Positions 24,912 to 34,143 of a stretch of DNA of 63,895 nt are shown one piece after another (within the stretch, counting starts at the first letter, position 1; every line of letters starts with the position of its first letter). Location of the stretch: contig NZ_VDFY01000139.1 of assembly GCF_006228125.1 (NCBI RefSeq), forward strand, positions 1 to 63,895, given 5' to 3'. The notes beneath the pieces are model-generated. The model saw only the letters and a list, made by a program, of their open reading frames with translations. It did not search any database and had not been told where the DNA came from. The translations under genes were made by a program, and so were the position numbers. The stretch is from Micromonospora orduensis. GTDB taxonomy: Bacteria > Actinomycetota > Actinomycetes > Mycobacteriales > Micromonosporaceae.

Positions 24912-27842
24912 GTGCCACAACCGGAGTGGTCACCCCCGATGAGCCGGCGTCGACGCCGGCTCATCGCCATCCTGGCGACGACGGCCACGGCCGCCGCGTT
25001 GCTCCCCACCGGCGTGAGCACCGCGGCCCCCAGCGCGAACCCGCCGTCCGCCGAGCGCAGGTCCGGCCCGTTCGCCGAGGGACACCAACCCGCCGACGTC
25101 GACAACCGCACCGGTACGGCGGCACCCGACGCCCGCCAGCGCGGCCTGGCCCGCGCCGCCGACCCCGACGTGCGGTGGAACCGCCTCGGCACCCCGCAGG
25201 CGCTCGGCCCCGGCCGTACCCCCCTCGCCACCGGGCTGCCCACCGACCCGGAGGCCGCCGCCCGCGCCTACCTGACCGCCAACCGCGACCTGTACGGCAT
25301 GGACGCGCCCACCGTCGCCGCCATGGAACGGGTGCTCGTACGCCCCATCGGCAGCGGTGCCGTTGTCACCCTCCGGCAACGCTTCGGCGACCTGCCGGCC
25401 GGCCCGGACGGCCTCGTCACCGTCGCCGTCGCCGGCGGGGCGGTGCTCTCGGTCAGCTCCTCGCTCGCCCGCGACACCGGCACGCCGGCACCGGCCACCC
25501 GCACCGCCGGGCAGGCGTACGCCGCCGCGCTCGCCGACGCCCGACTCGACGCCGGCGCGGTGGCCAGCCACACCGTGCGGGCCGTGGCGGTACCCACCCC
25601 GCTGGACGGCCCCCGGTCCGCGTACGAGGTGACAGTCATCGGCGCCGACAGCGACCACCCGGCCGCGTTCACCACCTACGTGGACGGCATCACCGGGGAG
25701 GTGCTCGTCCGGGAGGACCTCATCGACTTCGACTCCGACAACCCGAGCTGGGCGGTCTTCCCGGCCACCCCGCCCCGCGACCTCGGCCCCGGGCAGGACC
25801 CCCGGGTGCGCTGGTGCGGCGACCCGGCACCGGGCTGCCAGGCCGCCTTCCGTGACCCGGCCACCGGCCAGCCGTGGGACGTCGACGCGGCCACCGGCAC
25901 GCCCACCTTCACCTCGCGCGGCAACTCTGCCAACACCGTGCTGTCCTGGGGTGGCGCCAGCCCGGTCGTCCCGGCGCCCACCAGCCCGGAGCGCCGCTAC
26001 GAGTACCCGTTCACCGACCAGTGGCACCAGGCGAAGTGCAACCCGGCGGTGTTCACCTCCGCCCAGCGCAACGACGCGGACGCGTCGATCGCCAACCTCT
26101 TCGCCATGCACAACCGGATGCACGACTGGGCGTACCAGCTGGGCTTCACCGAGTCCGCGTGGAACCTCCAGGCGGTCAACCTCACCCCGGCGGGTCTGGG
26201 CGGTGACGCCGAGCAGGGCCGCGCCCAGCAGGGCGCCTTGACCGGCAACCGGAACAACGCCAACCAGGGCACCCCGCGCGACGGGCTGCCGCCGACCACC
26301 AACATGTACCTGTGGCAGCCGCAGGCGGGCGGACCGTACCCGCCGTGCGTCGACGGCGACTACGACATGACGGTGATCGGCCACGAGTACACCCACGCGA
26401 TCACCAACCGGATGATCGCCGGCCCGGACAGCGGGATCGGCGGCCACCAGGGCGGGGCGATGGGCGAGTCGTGGGGCGACCTGCTCGCCGCCGAGTACCT
26501 CTACCAGAACGGCCTGCGCGCGCCCGGTGAGACGCCCTTCGTCACCGGCGGCTACGTCACCGGCAACCTGGTCAGCGGCATCCGCAACTACGACCTCAGC
26601 CGCAGCCCACTCAACTACTCCGACATCGGCTACAACACCGGCGGTCCGGCGGTGCACGCCGACGGGGAGATCTGGGGCGCCACCAACTTCCGGGTCCGCT
26701 CCGCACTCGTCAAGCGGTACGGCCTCGGCACGCCCCAGCGGCAGGCGGAGTGCGCGCAGGGCAAGGTCGCCGCCGACAGGTGCCCCGGCAACCGGCGCTG
26801 GTCGCAGCTGGTCTTCGACTCGTTCCTGCTCCAGGCGGCCAGCCAGGTCAGCATGCTCGACATGCGGGACAACATGCTCACCGCCGACCTGCTGCGCTTC
26901 GGCGGGGCGAACCAGGACCTGATCTGGGCGGAGTTCGCCCGCTCCGGCATGGGCCGCGACGCCGTCACCAACGGCGCCGCCGACACCGACCCGACGCCGA
27001 GCTTCGCGTCACCGCGCGGCGGCAACGCGACGTTCACCCTGCGCCCGCGTGGCGACAGCGCCGACGCGCCGATCCGGGTGTACGTCGGGGCGTACGAGGC
27101 TCGGGCGACGCCGATCGCGGACACCGACCCGGCGACCCCGATCCCGGACACGCTGGAGATGGTGGCCGGCACGTACGACCTGCTGGCGGTGGCGCCCGGC
27201 TTCGGGCACCAGCGGCTCAGCGTGGTCGCCGACGCCGGCCGGAGCGGATACGTGGACCTGTCGCTGAGCCGCAACCTCGCGTCCACCACGTCCGGGGCCA
27301 CGATCAGCGGCGACGGGGTCAACCTGGACCGGATCGCCGACGACACCGAGGCGACGAACTGGGCCTCGGTGGACGGGGTGGCCGGGCGGCAGGTCACCGT
27401 GGCGCTGCCGGGCGGCGCGCCGCAGACGGTCAGGCGGGTCAACGTCAGCGCGATGCTGCGTCCCGCGACGGCCGGGGACGTCGACACCGGCAGTCAGAAC
27501 GCGCTCAGCGCGCTGCGCTCGTTCGCCGTGTCCGCGTGCAACGCCCGGACCACCGACTGCGCGGACCCGTCGCGCTGGCAACGGATCTACACAAGTGCGG
27601 CCGACGCGTTCCCCGGCGGGGCGTACCGGGCGTACAGCCGGGACATCAACCTGCGGACGTTCACGGTGCCCAGCACCGTCGCCACCCACCTGCGGCTGGA
27701 GGTGCTGACCAGCCAGTGCACCGGCGGCCCGCAGTACGCCGGTGAGCAGGACGACGACCCGGCCACGACTACCGACTGCGCGACCGCCAGCCCGGCGCGG
27801 AACCAGGTCAGGATCGCCGAGTTCCAGGCGTTCGCCAGGTGA
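24912..27842 (+). CDS. Secreted M36 fungalysin-type metallopeptidase
   Basis: 976 residues. A signal peptide (SRRRRRLIAILATTATAAAL, cleavage near STAAPS) is followed by an FTP propeptide domain (about 70-280) and the M36 catalytic domain (about 310-700). The zinc site is VIGHEYTHAITNRM with the third ligand in GAMGESWGDLLAAEYL. After about residue 700 come a beta-rich domain (RPRGDSADAPIRVYVG) and a C-terminal discoidin-like segment (ISGDGVNLDRIADDTEATNW). It is an extracellular zinc protease made as a zymogen. GTG 24912 is chosen because GAGGAGG lies four bases upstream; ATG 24939 is the alternative. Confidence 0.9.
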   Translation: MPQPEWSPPMSRRRRRLIAILATTATAAALLPTGVSTAAPSANPPSAERRSGPFAEGHQPADVDNRTGTAAPDARQRGLARAADPDVRWNRLGTPQALGPGRTPLATGLPTDPEAAARAYLTANRDLYGMDAPTVAAMERVLVRPIGSGAVVTLRQRFGDLPAGPDGLVTVAVAGGAVLSVSSSLARDTGTPAPATRTAGQAYAAALADARLDAGAVASHTVRAVAVPTPLDGPRSAYEVTVIGADSDHPAAFTTYVDGITGEVLVREDLIDFDSDNPSWAVFPATPPRDLGPGQDPRVRWCGDPAPGCQAAFRDPATGQPWDVDAATGTPTFTSRGNSANTVLSWGGASPVVPAPTSPERRYEYPFTDQWHQAKCNPAVFTSAQRNDADASIANLFAMHNRMHDWAYQLGFTESAWNLQAVNLTPAGLGGDAEQGRAQQGALTGNRNNANQGTPRDGLPPTTNMYLWQPQAGGPYPPCVDGDYDMTVIGHEYTHAITNRMIAGPDSGIGGHQGGAMGESWGDLLAAEYLYQNGLRAPGETPFVTGGYVTGNLVSGIRNYDLSRSPLNYSDIGYNTGGPAVHADGEIWGATNFRVRSALVKRYGLGTPQRQAECAQGKVAADRCPGNRRWSQLVFDSFLLQAASQVSMLDMRDNMLTADLLRFGGANQDLIWAEFARSGMGRDAVTNGAADTDPTPSFASPRGGNATFTLRPRGDSADAPIRVYVGAYEARATPIADTDPATPIPDTLEMVAGTYDLLAVAPGFGHQRLSVVADAGRSGYVDLSLSRNLASTTSGATISGDGVNLDRIADDTEATNWASVDGVAGRQVTVALPGGAPQTVRRVNVSAMLRPATAGDVDTGSQNALSALRSFAVSACNARTTDCADPSRWQRIYTSAADAFPGGAYRAYSRDINLRTFTVPSTVATHLRLEVLTSQCTGGPQYAGEQDDDPATTTDCATASPARNQVRIAEFQAFAR

Positions 27843-27843
27843 C

Positions 27844-27880
27844 AGCGTGGGGGCCGGCGGATCTCGCCGGCCCCCACGCT
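27844..27880. terminator. Bidirectional hairpin terminator
   Basis: A 16-pair stem (27844-27859 with 27865-27880, five-base loop GATCT) lies two bases after the peptidase stop, between convergent genes. Confidence 0.8.
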
Positions 27881-27933
27881 CCCCGTGTCGACGGCGGACC
27901 GGCCGCGAGACCAGCGGCCGGACGGCCCGACGG

Positions 27934-28779
27934 TCACCGCCGGGCGGGTCGCCAGCGGCCGGTCGTCGTCGGCCGCTCCCAGAGCCGGTCCACCGGCGGC
28001 TCCTCGGCCTCGGTGGCCGCGGCCCGGGTCAGGTGGCGCAGTCGCAGCAGCAGCCCCACCCCGAGCGAGAGCAGCAGTCCGCCGAGCAGGAACGCGGCGT
28101 GCACCAGGCCGAACCCGCCGGCCTGCGAGACCGGACGGCCGGCCGCGGGCGGCGCGGCGTCGACCGGCTGGTCGGCGACCGGCTCGTCGACCGGCGTGCT
28201 CGCCGCCTCCTCCGGCTCGCTCGTCGGCTCGCTCAGCGTCGGCGTCGCGCTCGGCGTCGCGGTGGGGGTGGCGCCCACCCCCACCACCGAACGGGTGGCG
28301 GTCTGCCGGGCCAGCAGCCGCAGGTTCGCGTCGTACGCCTCGGCGGCGAGGGTGATCCGCCCCTGGGTGACGTCCTCGGCGAAGGCCACCCGGTAGCGGG
28401 CCGTGACCGTGCGGCCCGGGCAGAGGGTGCCCGGGTCGAGCTGCCGGTCGGTCAGCCGGGCCACGTCACCCTCGGTCCGGACCTCCAGCGGGAAGTCGCC
28501 GTTCTCCTCCACCCGGTCCATCTTCACCTGGTCGAGTCGGATGCCCCGCACGGTGAGCACCATCGACCAGCGCACCTTCGCGCAGCCGCCGCGCCGGTCC
28601 GTCTGCGAGACCACCGCGGAGATCGTGCGCACCTGGTCGCCGGCGGTGAACCGGGCCGGCAGGCCACTCATCTCGGTCGCGAAGGCCGCCTGTGCCGGTG
28701 CGGCCAGGGTCAGCACCGCCCCGGTCAGGCCAGCCAGCACCACCCCGGCCCTCAGCGCATTCCGCCACACCGTCACCAC
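27934..28779 (-). CDS. Secreted, C-terminally anchored surface protein
   Basis: 281 residues: signal peptide (LRAGVVLAGLTGAVLTLAAP AQA), an extracellular beta-rich domain with two Cys (GGCAKVRW and GTLCPGRT) likely forming a disulphide, a Pro/Thr/Glu-rich linker (ATPTATPSATPTLSEPTSEP), a transmembrane helix (FLLGGLLLSLGVGLLLRL) and a basic tail. There is no LPxTG sortase motif. The architecture suits a cell-surface protein; no enzymatic motif is visible. Start GTG 28779 or 28776 follows GGAGG. Confidence 0.75.
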   Translation of the reverse strand: MVTVWRNALRAGVVLAGLTGAVLTLAAPAQAAFATEMSGLPARFTAGDQVRTISAVVSQTDRRGGCAKVRWSMVLTVRGIRLDQVKMDRVEENGDFPLEVRTEGDVARLTDRQLDPGTLCPGRTVTARYRVAFAEDVTQGRITLAAEAYDANLRLLARQTATRSVVGVGATPTATPSATPTLSEPTSEPEEAASTPVDEPVADQPVDAAPPAAGRPVSQAGGFGLVHAAFLLGGLLLSLGVGLLLRLRHLTRAAATEAEEPPVDRLWERPTTTGRWRPARR

Positions 28780-28956
28780 CGCCGCCTCCGTTCGGTCGTC
28801 TCCACCTCGCAACGCTAGGAGCGGGCCGGCGCCCCGACCAGACGGGTGTGTTCGCACCGGGCGGCAAGCACGGGGTGGGTTTTCACCGACGGTGGTGAAC
28901 CGGTAACCGCTCCCCCGCGACACGCCGGGCCACGGGCCGCTGGAACAATCGGGCAG

Positions 28957-29625
28957 GTGTCCGAGCTCTCCAGCACCTTCGTCCGGCTGCATGCGCGGCT
29001 GTCCCCGGTCCCGTTCGTTCCCGAGGTGCGGCTGCACCAGGCGGACGAGCCGATCGGGCTCTGGGAGCTGACCGAGGGCGAGTTCAGCACGGACCGTCCG
29101 CCGCCGTTCTGGGCGTTCGCCTGGGCCGGCGGTCAGGCCCTCGCCCGCTACGTGACCGACCACCCGCAGGTGGTCGCCGGGCGCCGGGTGCTCGACCTGG
29201 CCTCCGGCTCAGGCCTGGTGGCCATCGCCGCCGCCCGGGCCGGCGCGGCGTCCGTGCGGGCCGTCGAGGTGGACGAGCTGGCCGTCGCGGCCGTCGCGCT
29301 CAACGCCGAGGCCAACGGGGTACGCGTCGACGCCGAGTTCGGCGACATCCTCGACGGCGACGCCGGGGACGCCGAGGTGGTCCTCGCCGGTGACGTCTTC
29401 TACAGCGACGCGATGGCCCGTCGGGTGCTGCGGTTCCTGCTGCGCGCCGCCCGGGCCGGCGCGCCGGCGCTGGTCGGTGACCCCGGGCGGGCGTTCCTGC
29501 CCCGGGACCGCTTCGACGAGTTGGCCCACTACGACGTGCCGGTGCCGGAGGCGCTGGAGAGCGTCCGGGTGAAGCGCACCACCGTCTGGCAGTTGCGCCC
29601 CGGGCTGCCGGGAGCCGCCCGCTAG
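28957..29625 (+). CDS. Class I SAM-dependent methyltransferase, protein-lysine type
   Basis: 222 residues. PPFWAFAWAGGQALARYV is the pre-motif of the ETFB-KMT/nicotinamide N-methyltransferase-like group. RRVLDLASGSGLVAIAAARA is SAM motif I, AVEVDELAVAAVALNAEANG motif II, and EVVLAGDVFYSD the post-I motif. A protein or small-molecule N-methyltransferase is likely. GTG 28957 has AACAAT seven bases upstream, a loose -10, so it may be leaderless. The cytochrome P450 gene follows nine bases later, suggesting cotranscription. Confidence 0.8.
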   Translation: MSELSSTFVRLHARLSPVPFVPEVRLHQADEPIGLWELTEGEFSTDRPPPFWAFAWAGGQALARYVTDHPQVVAGRRVLDLASGSGLVAIAAARAGAASVRAVEVDELAVAAVALNAEANGVRVDAEFGDILDGDAGDAEVVLAGDVFYSDAMARRVLRFLLRAARAGAPALVGDPGRAFLPRDRFDELAHYDVPVPEALESVRVKRTTVWQLRPGLPGAAR

Positions 29626-29634
29626 CGTGTCGAC

Positions 29635-30804
29635 GTGCTGTTCCGGAGCTGGGAGTCCGCGGTCGAGGCACCCGGGCCGGACGTCGCCGAGGTGACCGAC
29701 CACGTCGGCGTACGCCATCTGGTCGTCACCCGGCACGCGCTGGTCCGGCAGGTCCTCGCGGACCCGGTCAGCTACCGGCCGGACAACGCGCTCGACGCGG
29801 TGACGCCGATGCCGGTGACGGCGCTGCGGGTGCTCGCCGGGCACCGGTTCCGGCTGCCGCCGACCCTCGCGAACAACTCAGGAGTCAGCCATCCGGCGAT
29901 CCGGGCGATCGTGGCGGACGCGTTGCATCCCGCGCGGGTCGCCGAGCAGCGGCCGTGGCTCACCGCGCTGGTACGGGACCGGGTCGCCCGGCTCGGCGGC
30001 ACGCTCGACGCCGGCCGTCCCGTCGACCTGTACGCCGATCTCGCCGCCGACCTGCCGCTGCTGGTGCTGGCCCGGCTGGTGGAGCTGCCGGACGCTCCGG
30101 TGGGCGCGGTCAAGGAGTTCGCCCGGGCCGCACTGGAGTTGTTCTGGGCGCCGCTGGCCGCCGACCGGCAGGTGGCGCTCGCCAACGAGGTGGGCAGCTT
30201 CCACCGCGTCCTGCGCGACTTCGCGGCCACCGGCGGTGGACTGGCCGGCGACCTGCGGGCCGCCGGGCATCCGCCGGACGTGGTGGTCGGCGCGCTGTTC
30301 TTCCTGCTGGTCGCCGGGCAGGAGACGACCTCGCAGTTCCTCACCCTGCTGCTGCACCGGCTCGCGGGCGAACCGGCGGTACGGGCTGGACTGCGTACCG
30401 GCGAGGTCGCGGTCGCCGACGTGGTGGAGGAGGGTCTTCGGCTGGAACCGCCGATCGTCACGTGGCGGCGGGTGGCGGCGGTGGACGGCACGCTGGGCGG
30501 GACGGTGGTGCCGGCGGGCACCAGCCTCGTGCTGTGGCTGGGCCGCGCCGGCCGGGATCCGGCGGTCGTCGAGTCGCCCGACGAGTTCCGCCCCGGTCAG
30601 CGCGGATCGCGCCGGCACCTGGCGTTCGGGGCGGGCGCGCACCGCTGCGTGGGTGACGTGCTGGCCCGGATGGAGGCGGCCGTGGTGGTGGCCGAGGCGG
30701 CGCCGCTGCTGGACGGGATCCGGGTGGTCCGCCCGCCCTGGTGTCCGGACAATCTCACCTTCCGGATGCCGGACGCCTTCGTGGTCCGGCGGCCTCCGGT
30801 CTGA
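29635..30804 (+). CDS. Cytochrome P450
   Basis: 389 residues, soluble bacterial class. The I-helix reads FLLVAGQETTSQFL with the acid/Thr pair, the K-helix EEGLRLEPP supplies the ExxR motif, and LAFGAGAHRCVGDVLARMEA holds the haem-thiolate Cys. No N-terminal membrane anchor. Substrate and redox partners are not predictable; no ferredoxin gene lies nearby. GTG 29635 is nine bases after the methyltransferase stop. Confidence 0.92.
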   Translation: MLFRSWESAVEAPGPDVAEVTDHVGVRHLVVTRHALVRQVLADPVSYRPDNALDAVTPMPVTALRVLAGHRFRLPPTLANNSGVSHPAIRAIVADALHPARVAEQRPWLTALVRDRVARLGGTLDAGRPVDLYADLAADLPLLVLARLVELPDAPVGAVKEFARAALELFWAPLAADRQVALANEVGSFHRVLRDFAATGGGLAGDLRAAGHPPDVVVGALFFLLVAGQETTSQFLTLLLHRLAGEPAVRAGLRTGEVAVADVVEEGLRLEPPIVTWRRVAAVDGTLGGTVVPAGTSLVLWLGRAGRDPAVVESPDEFRPGQRGSRRHLAFGAGAHRCVGDVLARMEAAVVVAEAAPLLDGIRVVRPPWCPDNLTFRMPDAFVVRRPPV

Positions 30805-30828
30805 TCTCCACTCGGTATGTTTCCGGGC

Positions 30829-31674
30829 GTGTCCGCCACCCCATCCCGTCGGATCCGTTTCGGCACAGCGCTTCTGGCCCTGCTGGCGCTGAGTGCCTGC
30901 ACAGCCGGACCGACGTTCCACGCGCGCCGGATCACCACGACCCCGCTGCCGGCCCCGTCCACCCCGACGCCGTCGCTCTCGCCGTCGCCCACGGCGAAGC
31001 CCACACCGGGGAGCCTGGCCTGGTACGTGTCGCAGGTGCCGACGTTCCCGCCGGCGCCGCCACCGCAGCCGGTGCCGCTGCCGGCGACCGGTTCGGCCCC
31101 GTTCTGGCACCGGCTGCCGACCGAGCAGCCTGTCGCCTTCATCACCATCGACGACGGCGGGCTGGCCCGGCCACCCGCCGTGATCGACTTCATCCGGGAG
31201 GCGCGCATCCCGGTCACCATGTTCCTCAACTCGCCGGCGGCGGAGGAGCACACCGACTACTTCCGGCAGATCGAGGCGGCCGGTGGGGTCGTCGAGAACC
31301 ACACAATCACGCACACCTCACTGTCCGGCCGGTCGTACGACTTTCAGAAGCAGGAGATCTGCGGGGCGGCGGACCGGTTGGAGACCCTCTTCGGCAAGCG
31401 ACCCACCCTGTTCCGCCCGCCGTTCGGCAACCGCGACGCCAGCACCCTGCGCGCGGCACACGACTGCGGCATGAGGGCGGTCTTGCACTGGTCCGAGACC
31501 GTCCACGAGGGGAAGGTGCGCTACCAGACCCCGGAGAAGGTCGTACGCCCCGGCGACGTGCTGCTCATGCACTTCCGGCCGGCGCTCATGGACGACCTGC
31601 TGGGAGCGCTGAAGGCGATCCACCGGGCGGGGCTCACGCCGGCGCTGCTGGAGGACTACATACCGCTGACCTGA
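30829..31674 (+). CDS. Lipoprotein polysaccharide deacetylase (NodB domain)
   Basis: About 281 residues: lipoprotein signal (LLALLALSAC, Cys as lipidation site), a Pro/Thr/Ser-rich linker, then a NodB/CE4 domain (about 100-280) with TIDDGG (metal Asp), NHTITHTSL (the two His), RPPFGNRD and a terminal LLMHF motif. It probably deacetylates peptidoglycan or another cell-wall glycan outside the membrane. TATGTT (30816-30821) lies seven bases before GTG 30829, predicting a leaderless mRNA; ATG 30817 would fall inside that -10 box. Confidence 0.85.
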   Translation: MSATPSRRIRFGTALLALLALSACTAGPTFHARRITTTPLPAPSTPTPSLSPSPTAKPTPGSLAWYVSQVPTFPPAPPPQPVPLPATGSAPFWHRLPTEQPVAFITIDDGGLARPPAVIDFIREARIPVTMFLNSPAAEEHTDYFRQIEAAGGVVENHTITHTSLSGRSYDFQKQEICGAADRLETLFGKRPTLFRPPFGNRDASTLRAAHDCGMRAVLHWSETVHEGKVRYQTPEKVVRPGDVLLMHFRPALMDDLLGALKAIHRAGLTPALLEDYIPLT

Positions 31675-31743
31675 CCAAAGTCAGGGTCGGGTGGTGCCGT
31701 TCGGGCGCGGTGGGACGACGGTCCGCCCGCCTACCGTCACCGC

Positions 31744-32676
31744 ATGATCACATTACGTGGGTTGACGAAACGGTTCGGTGCGACAGTCGCCGTCGACGTC
31801 CTGACCGTCGACGTCGCACCCGGGCGGGTCACCGGGTTCCTCGGCCCCAACGGCGCCGGCAAGTCCACCACCATGCGGATGATCCTCGGACTCGACCGGC
31901 CCACCGCCGGGCAGGCCCTCGTCGGCGGACGGGCGTACCGGGAGCTGCGCCGGCCACTGCGCGAGGTGGGCGCGCTGCTCGACGCGCGCGCCATCCACCC
32001 GGCCCGGTCCGGACGGGCGCATCTGCGGGCCATGGCCCGCAGCAACGGGATCCCGGCCGGTCGGGTCGACGAGGTGCTGGACATTGTCGGGCTGGACGCA
32101 CGCGCCGCCGCCAAACCCGGTCGGACCCTCTCCCTCGGCATGGGCCAACGGCTCGGCATCGCCGGCGCGCTGCTCGGCGACCCGCCGGTGCTGATGTTCG
32201 ACGAGCCGGTGAACGGCCTCGACCCGGACGGGGTGCGCTGGGTGCGGCAGCTCACCCGGACCCTGGCCGACGAGGGACGCACCGTCTTCGTCTCCAGCCA
32301 CCTGATGAGCGAGATGCAGCTCACCGCCGACCAGCTCGTGGTGATCGGCCGGGGCCGGCTGCTCGCCGACGCCCCGGTCGCCGAGGTGATCGCGGGCAGC
32401 GGGGTCGCGGTCCGCGTCCGCGGCCCGCACCCGGACGGCCTGGCCACCCTGGCCGCGCATCTCACCGCCGCCGGGGCCACCGTCGAGCCGGCCGGCCCGG
32501 ACGAGCTGACCGTCACCGGCACCACCGCCGACCGCGTCGGCGACCTGGCACACGAGCTGGGGGTACGACTGCACGAGCTGAGCGCGCACAGCGCGTCGCT
32601 GGAGCAGGCGTTCATGGAGCTGACCGCCGACAGCGTCGAGTACGCGGGCGGCCCGACCGGAGGTGGCACCCGATGA
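31744..32676 (+). CDS. ABC transporter ATP-binding protein (NatA/DrrA type)
   Basis: 310 residues. Walker A FLGPNGAGKSTTMRMILGLD, Q-loop at REVGALLDARAIHP, signature SLGMGQRLGIAGALLGDPPV, Walker B LMFDEPVNGLDP and switch-His SSHLMSEM. The C-terminal 80 residues form the regulatory extension seen in drug and bacitracin-type exporters. TACCGT (31732-31737) lies six bases before ATG 31744, indicating a leaderless transcript. Its stop overlaps the permease ATG (ATGA). Confidence 0.92.
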   Translation: MITLRGLTKRFGATVAVDVLTVDVAPGRVTGFLGPNGAGKSTTMRMILGLDRPTAGQALVGGRAYRELRRPLREVGALLDARAIHPARSGRAHLRAMARSNGIPAGRVDEVLDIVGLDARAAAKPGRTLSLGMGQRLGIAGALLGDPPVLMFDEPVNGLDPDGVRWVRQLTRTLADEGRTVFVSSHLMSEMQLTADQLVVIGRGRLLADAPVAEVIAGSGVAVRVRGPHPDGLATLAAHLTAAGATVEPAGPDELTVTGTTADRVGDLAHELGVRLHELSAHSASLEQAFMELTADSVEYAGGPTGGGTR

Positions 32677-33440
32677 TCGACTCTCTGCGCGGCGCGGTGG
32701 CCGCCGAGTGGACCAAGCTCTCCTCGGTCCGGAGCACCTGGTGGACGGTCCTGGCCGGCCTGCTGGTGATGGCGGCGGGCGCCGGGCAGCTGGCCATCTA
32801 CGTCGCCAACGGCAACACCAACGACGACCCGACCGACAACGCCGGTGTGGTCACCGCCGGCCGCGTGATGATCGACGCGGTCGAGCTGACCCAGTACGCG
32901 GTGCTGGCGTTGGGCCTGCTGGCGGTGACCGCCGAGTTCACAAGCGGCACCATCCGGACCACCCTGCAGTGCACCCCGTCGCGCGGTCGCGTGCTGCTGG
33001 CCAAGGCCGTCGTCGCCGGCGCGGTGACCTTCGTGCTCGGGCTGCTGCTGGGCGGTGTCGGCGCCCTGGTCGCCCGGCCGGTCCTCGGCGAGTGGGGCAG
33101 CGCGCCCGCCGCCGGCACGATCGGCGACATCGTGGCGGTGGCGACCTACCTGGCGCTGGTCGGCGTGCTCGCGGTGGGCCTCGGCGCTGCGCTGCGCAGC
33201 GCGGTGCTCACGATCATCGTGCTCCTCGCCACCCTGATGATCGTGCCGCTGTCGCTTCAGGAGCCGGACATCGCCGTGCTGAACCGGATCGCCGACGTGT
33301 TCCCCGGGGTGGCCGGCGGGCACTTCCTGGCCGGCGACACCGACCCGTACCCGGGCGCGGTCGGGCTGCTCCTGCTCGCCGGGTGGGCCGCGGCGGCGCT
33401 GCTGCTGGGCCGGGCCGCGCTGCGTCGACGGGACGCCTGA
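32673..33440 (+). CDS. ABC-2 type permease
   Basis: 255 residues with six predicted transmembrane helices and an initial cytoplasmic stretch (AVAAEWTKLSSVRSTWWTVL) typical of ABC-2 permeases. AEFTSGTIRTTLQCTPSRGR is the conserved coupling-type loop. Translation is coupled to the ATPase by an ATGA overlap. The pair lies convergent to a NarL-type two-component system that could respond to the exported or sensed compound; the substrate is unknown. Confidence 0.88.
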   Translation: MIDSLRGAVAAEWTKLSSVRSTWWTVLAGLLVMAAGAGQLAIYVANGNTNDDPTDNAGVVTAGRVMIDAVELTQYAVLALGLLAVTAEFTSGTIRTTLQCTPSRGRVLLAKAVVAGAVTFVLGLLLGGVGALVARPVLGEWGSAPAAGTIGDIVAVATYLALVGVLAVGLGAALRSAVLTIIVLLATLMIVPLSLQEPDIAVLNRIADVFPGVAGGHFLAGDTDPYPGAVGLLLLAGWAAAALLLGRAALRRRDA

Positions 33441-33443
33441 GGC

Positions 33444-33476
33444 GCTGAGCGGGGGCCGGTCCGGCCCCCGCTCAGC
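33444..33476. terminator. Bidirectional hairpin terminator
   Basis: A 16-pair GC stem with a single-base loop (centre 33460) lies between the permease stop and the response-regulator stop, overlapping the latter. Confidence 0.85.
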
Positions 33477-34143
33477 CGTCGACCAGCCCCGCCTCGTACG
33501 CGAGGATCGCCGCCTGCACCCGGTTACGCACGTCGAGGCGGGTGAAGATGCTTGTCAGGTAGCTCTTCACGGTGCCCTCCACCAGGTGCAGCCGGCGGGC
33601 GATCTCCGCGTTGGACAGCCCCGCCCCGACCAGCGCCAGCACCTCCCGTTCCCGCTCGGTCAACCCGGCCGTCCGGTCCCGCGCGGCCGGTCGACGGGCC
33701 AACCGCCCCGCGCCCAGCTCGATCACCCGCCGGGCCACCCGCGGCGACAGGTACGCACCCCCGTCGGCGACCGCGTGCACCCCGGCGATCAGCTCACGCG
33801 GGTCGCCGGCCTTGAGCAGGAACCCGCTCGCGCCGTGCCCCAGCGCCCGGGCCACGTGGTCGTCCTCGCCGAACGTGGTCAGCATGACCGTCGCGGTCTC
33901 CGGCACGACCCGACGGATCTCGGCGGCGGCGGCCAGCCCGTCCAGCCTCGGCATCCGGATGTCCAGCAACGCCACCCGGGGCCGGTGCGCACGGACCAGC
34001 TCCACCGCCGCGTGCCCGTCGCCGGCCTCGGCGACCACCTCGATCCCGGGATCGGTGGCGAGGATGGCCCGGACACCCGCCCGGATCATCGCCTCGTCGT
34101 CGGCGAGGACCACCCGCACGGGTCCGGTCGTTTCGGTGATCAC
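33472..34143 (-). CDS. NarL-family response regulator
   Basis: 223 residues. The receiver has VVLADDEAMIRAG (acidic pocket), VALLDIRMPRLDG (phosphoacceptor Asp), MLTTFGEDDH and FLLKAGDPREL (Lys). The LuxR HTH reads GLTEREREVLALVGAGLSNA followed by EIARRLHLVEGTVKSYLTSI. GTG 34143 overlaps the kinase stop by four bases, so the two are coupled. The ABC exporter convergent to it is a plausible target. Confidence 0.92.
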   Translation of the reverse strand: MITETTGPVRVVLADDEAMIRAGVRAILATDPGIEVVAEAGDGHAAVELVRAHRPRVALLDIRMPRLDGLAAAAEIRRVVPETATVMLTTFGEDDHVARALGHGASGFLLKAGDPRELIAGVHAVADGGAYLSPRVARRVIELGAGRLARRPAARDRTAGLTEREREVLALVGAGLSNAEIARRLHLVEGTVKSYLTSIFTRLDVRNRVQAAILAYEAGLVDG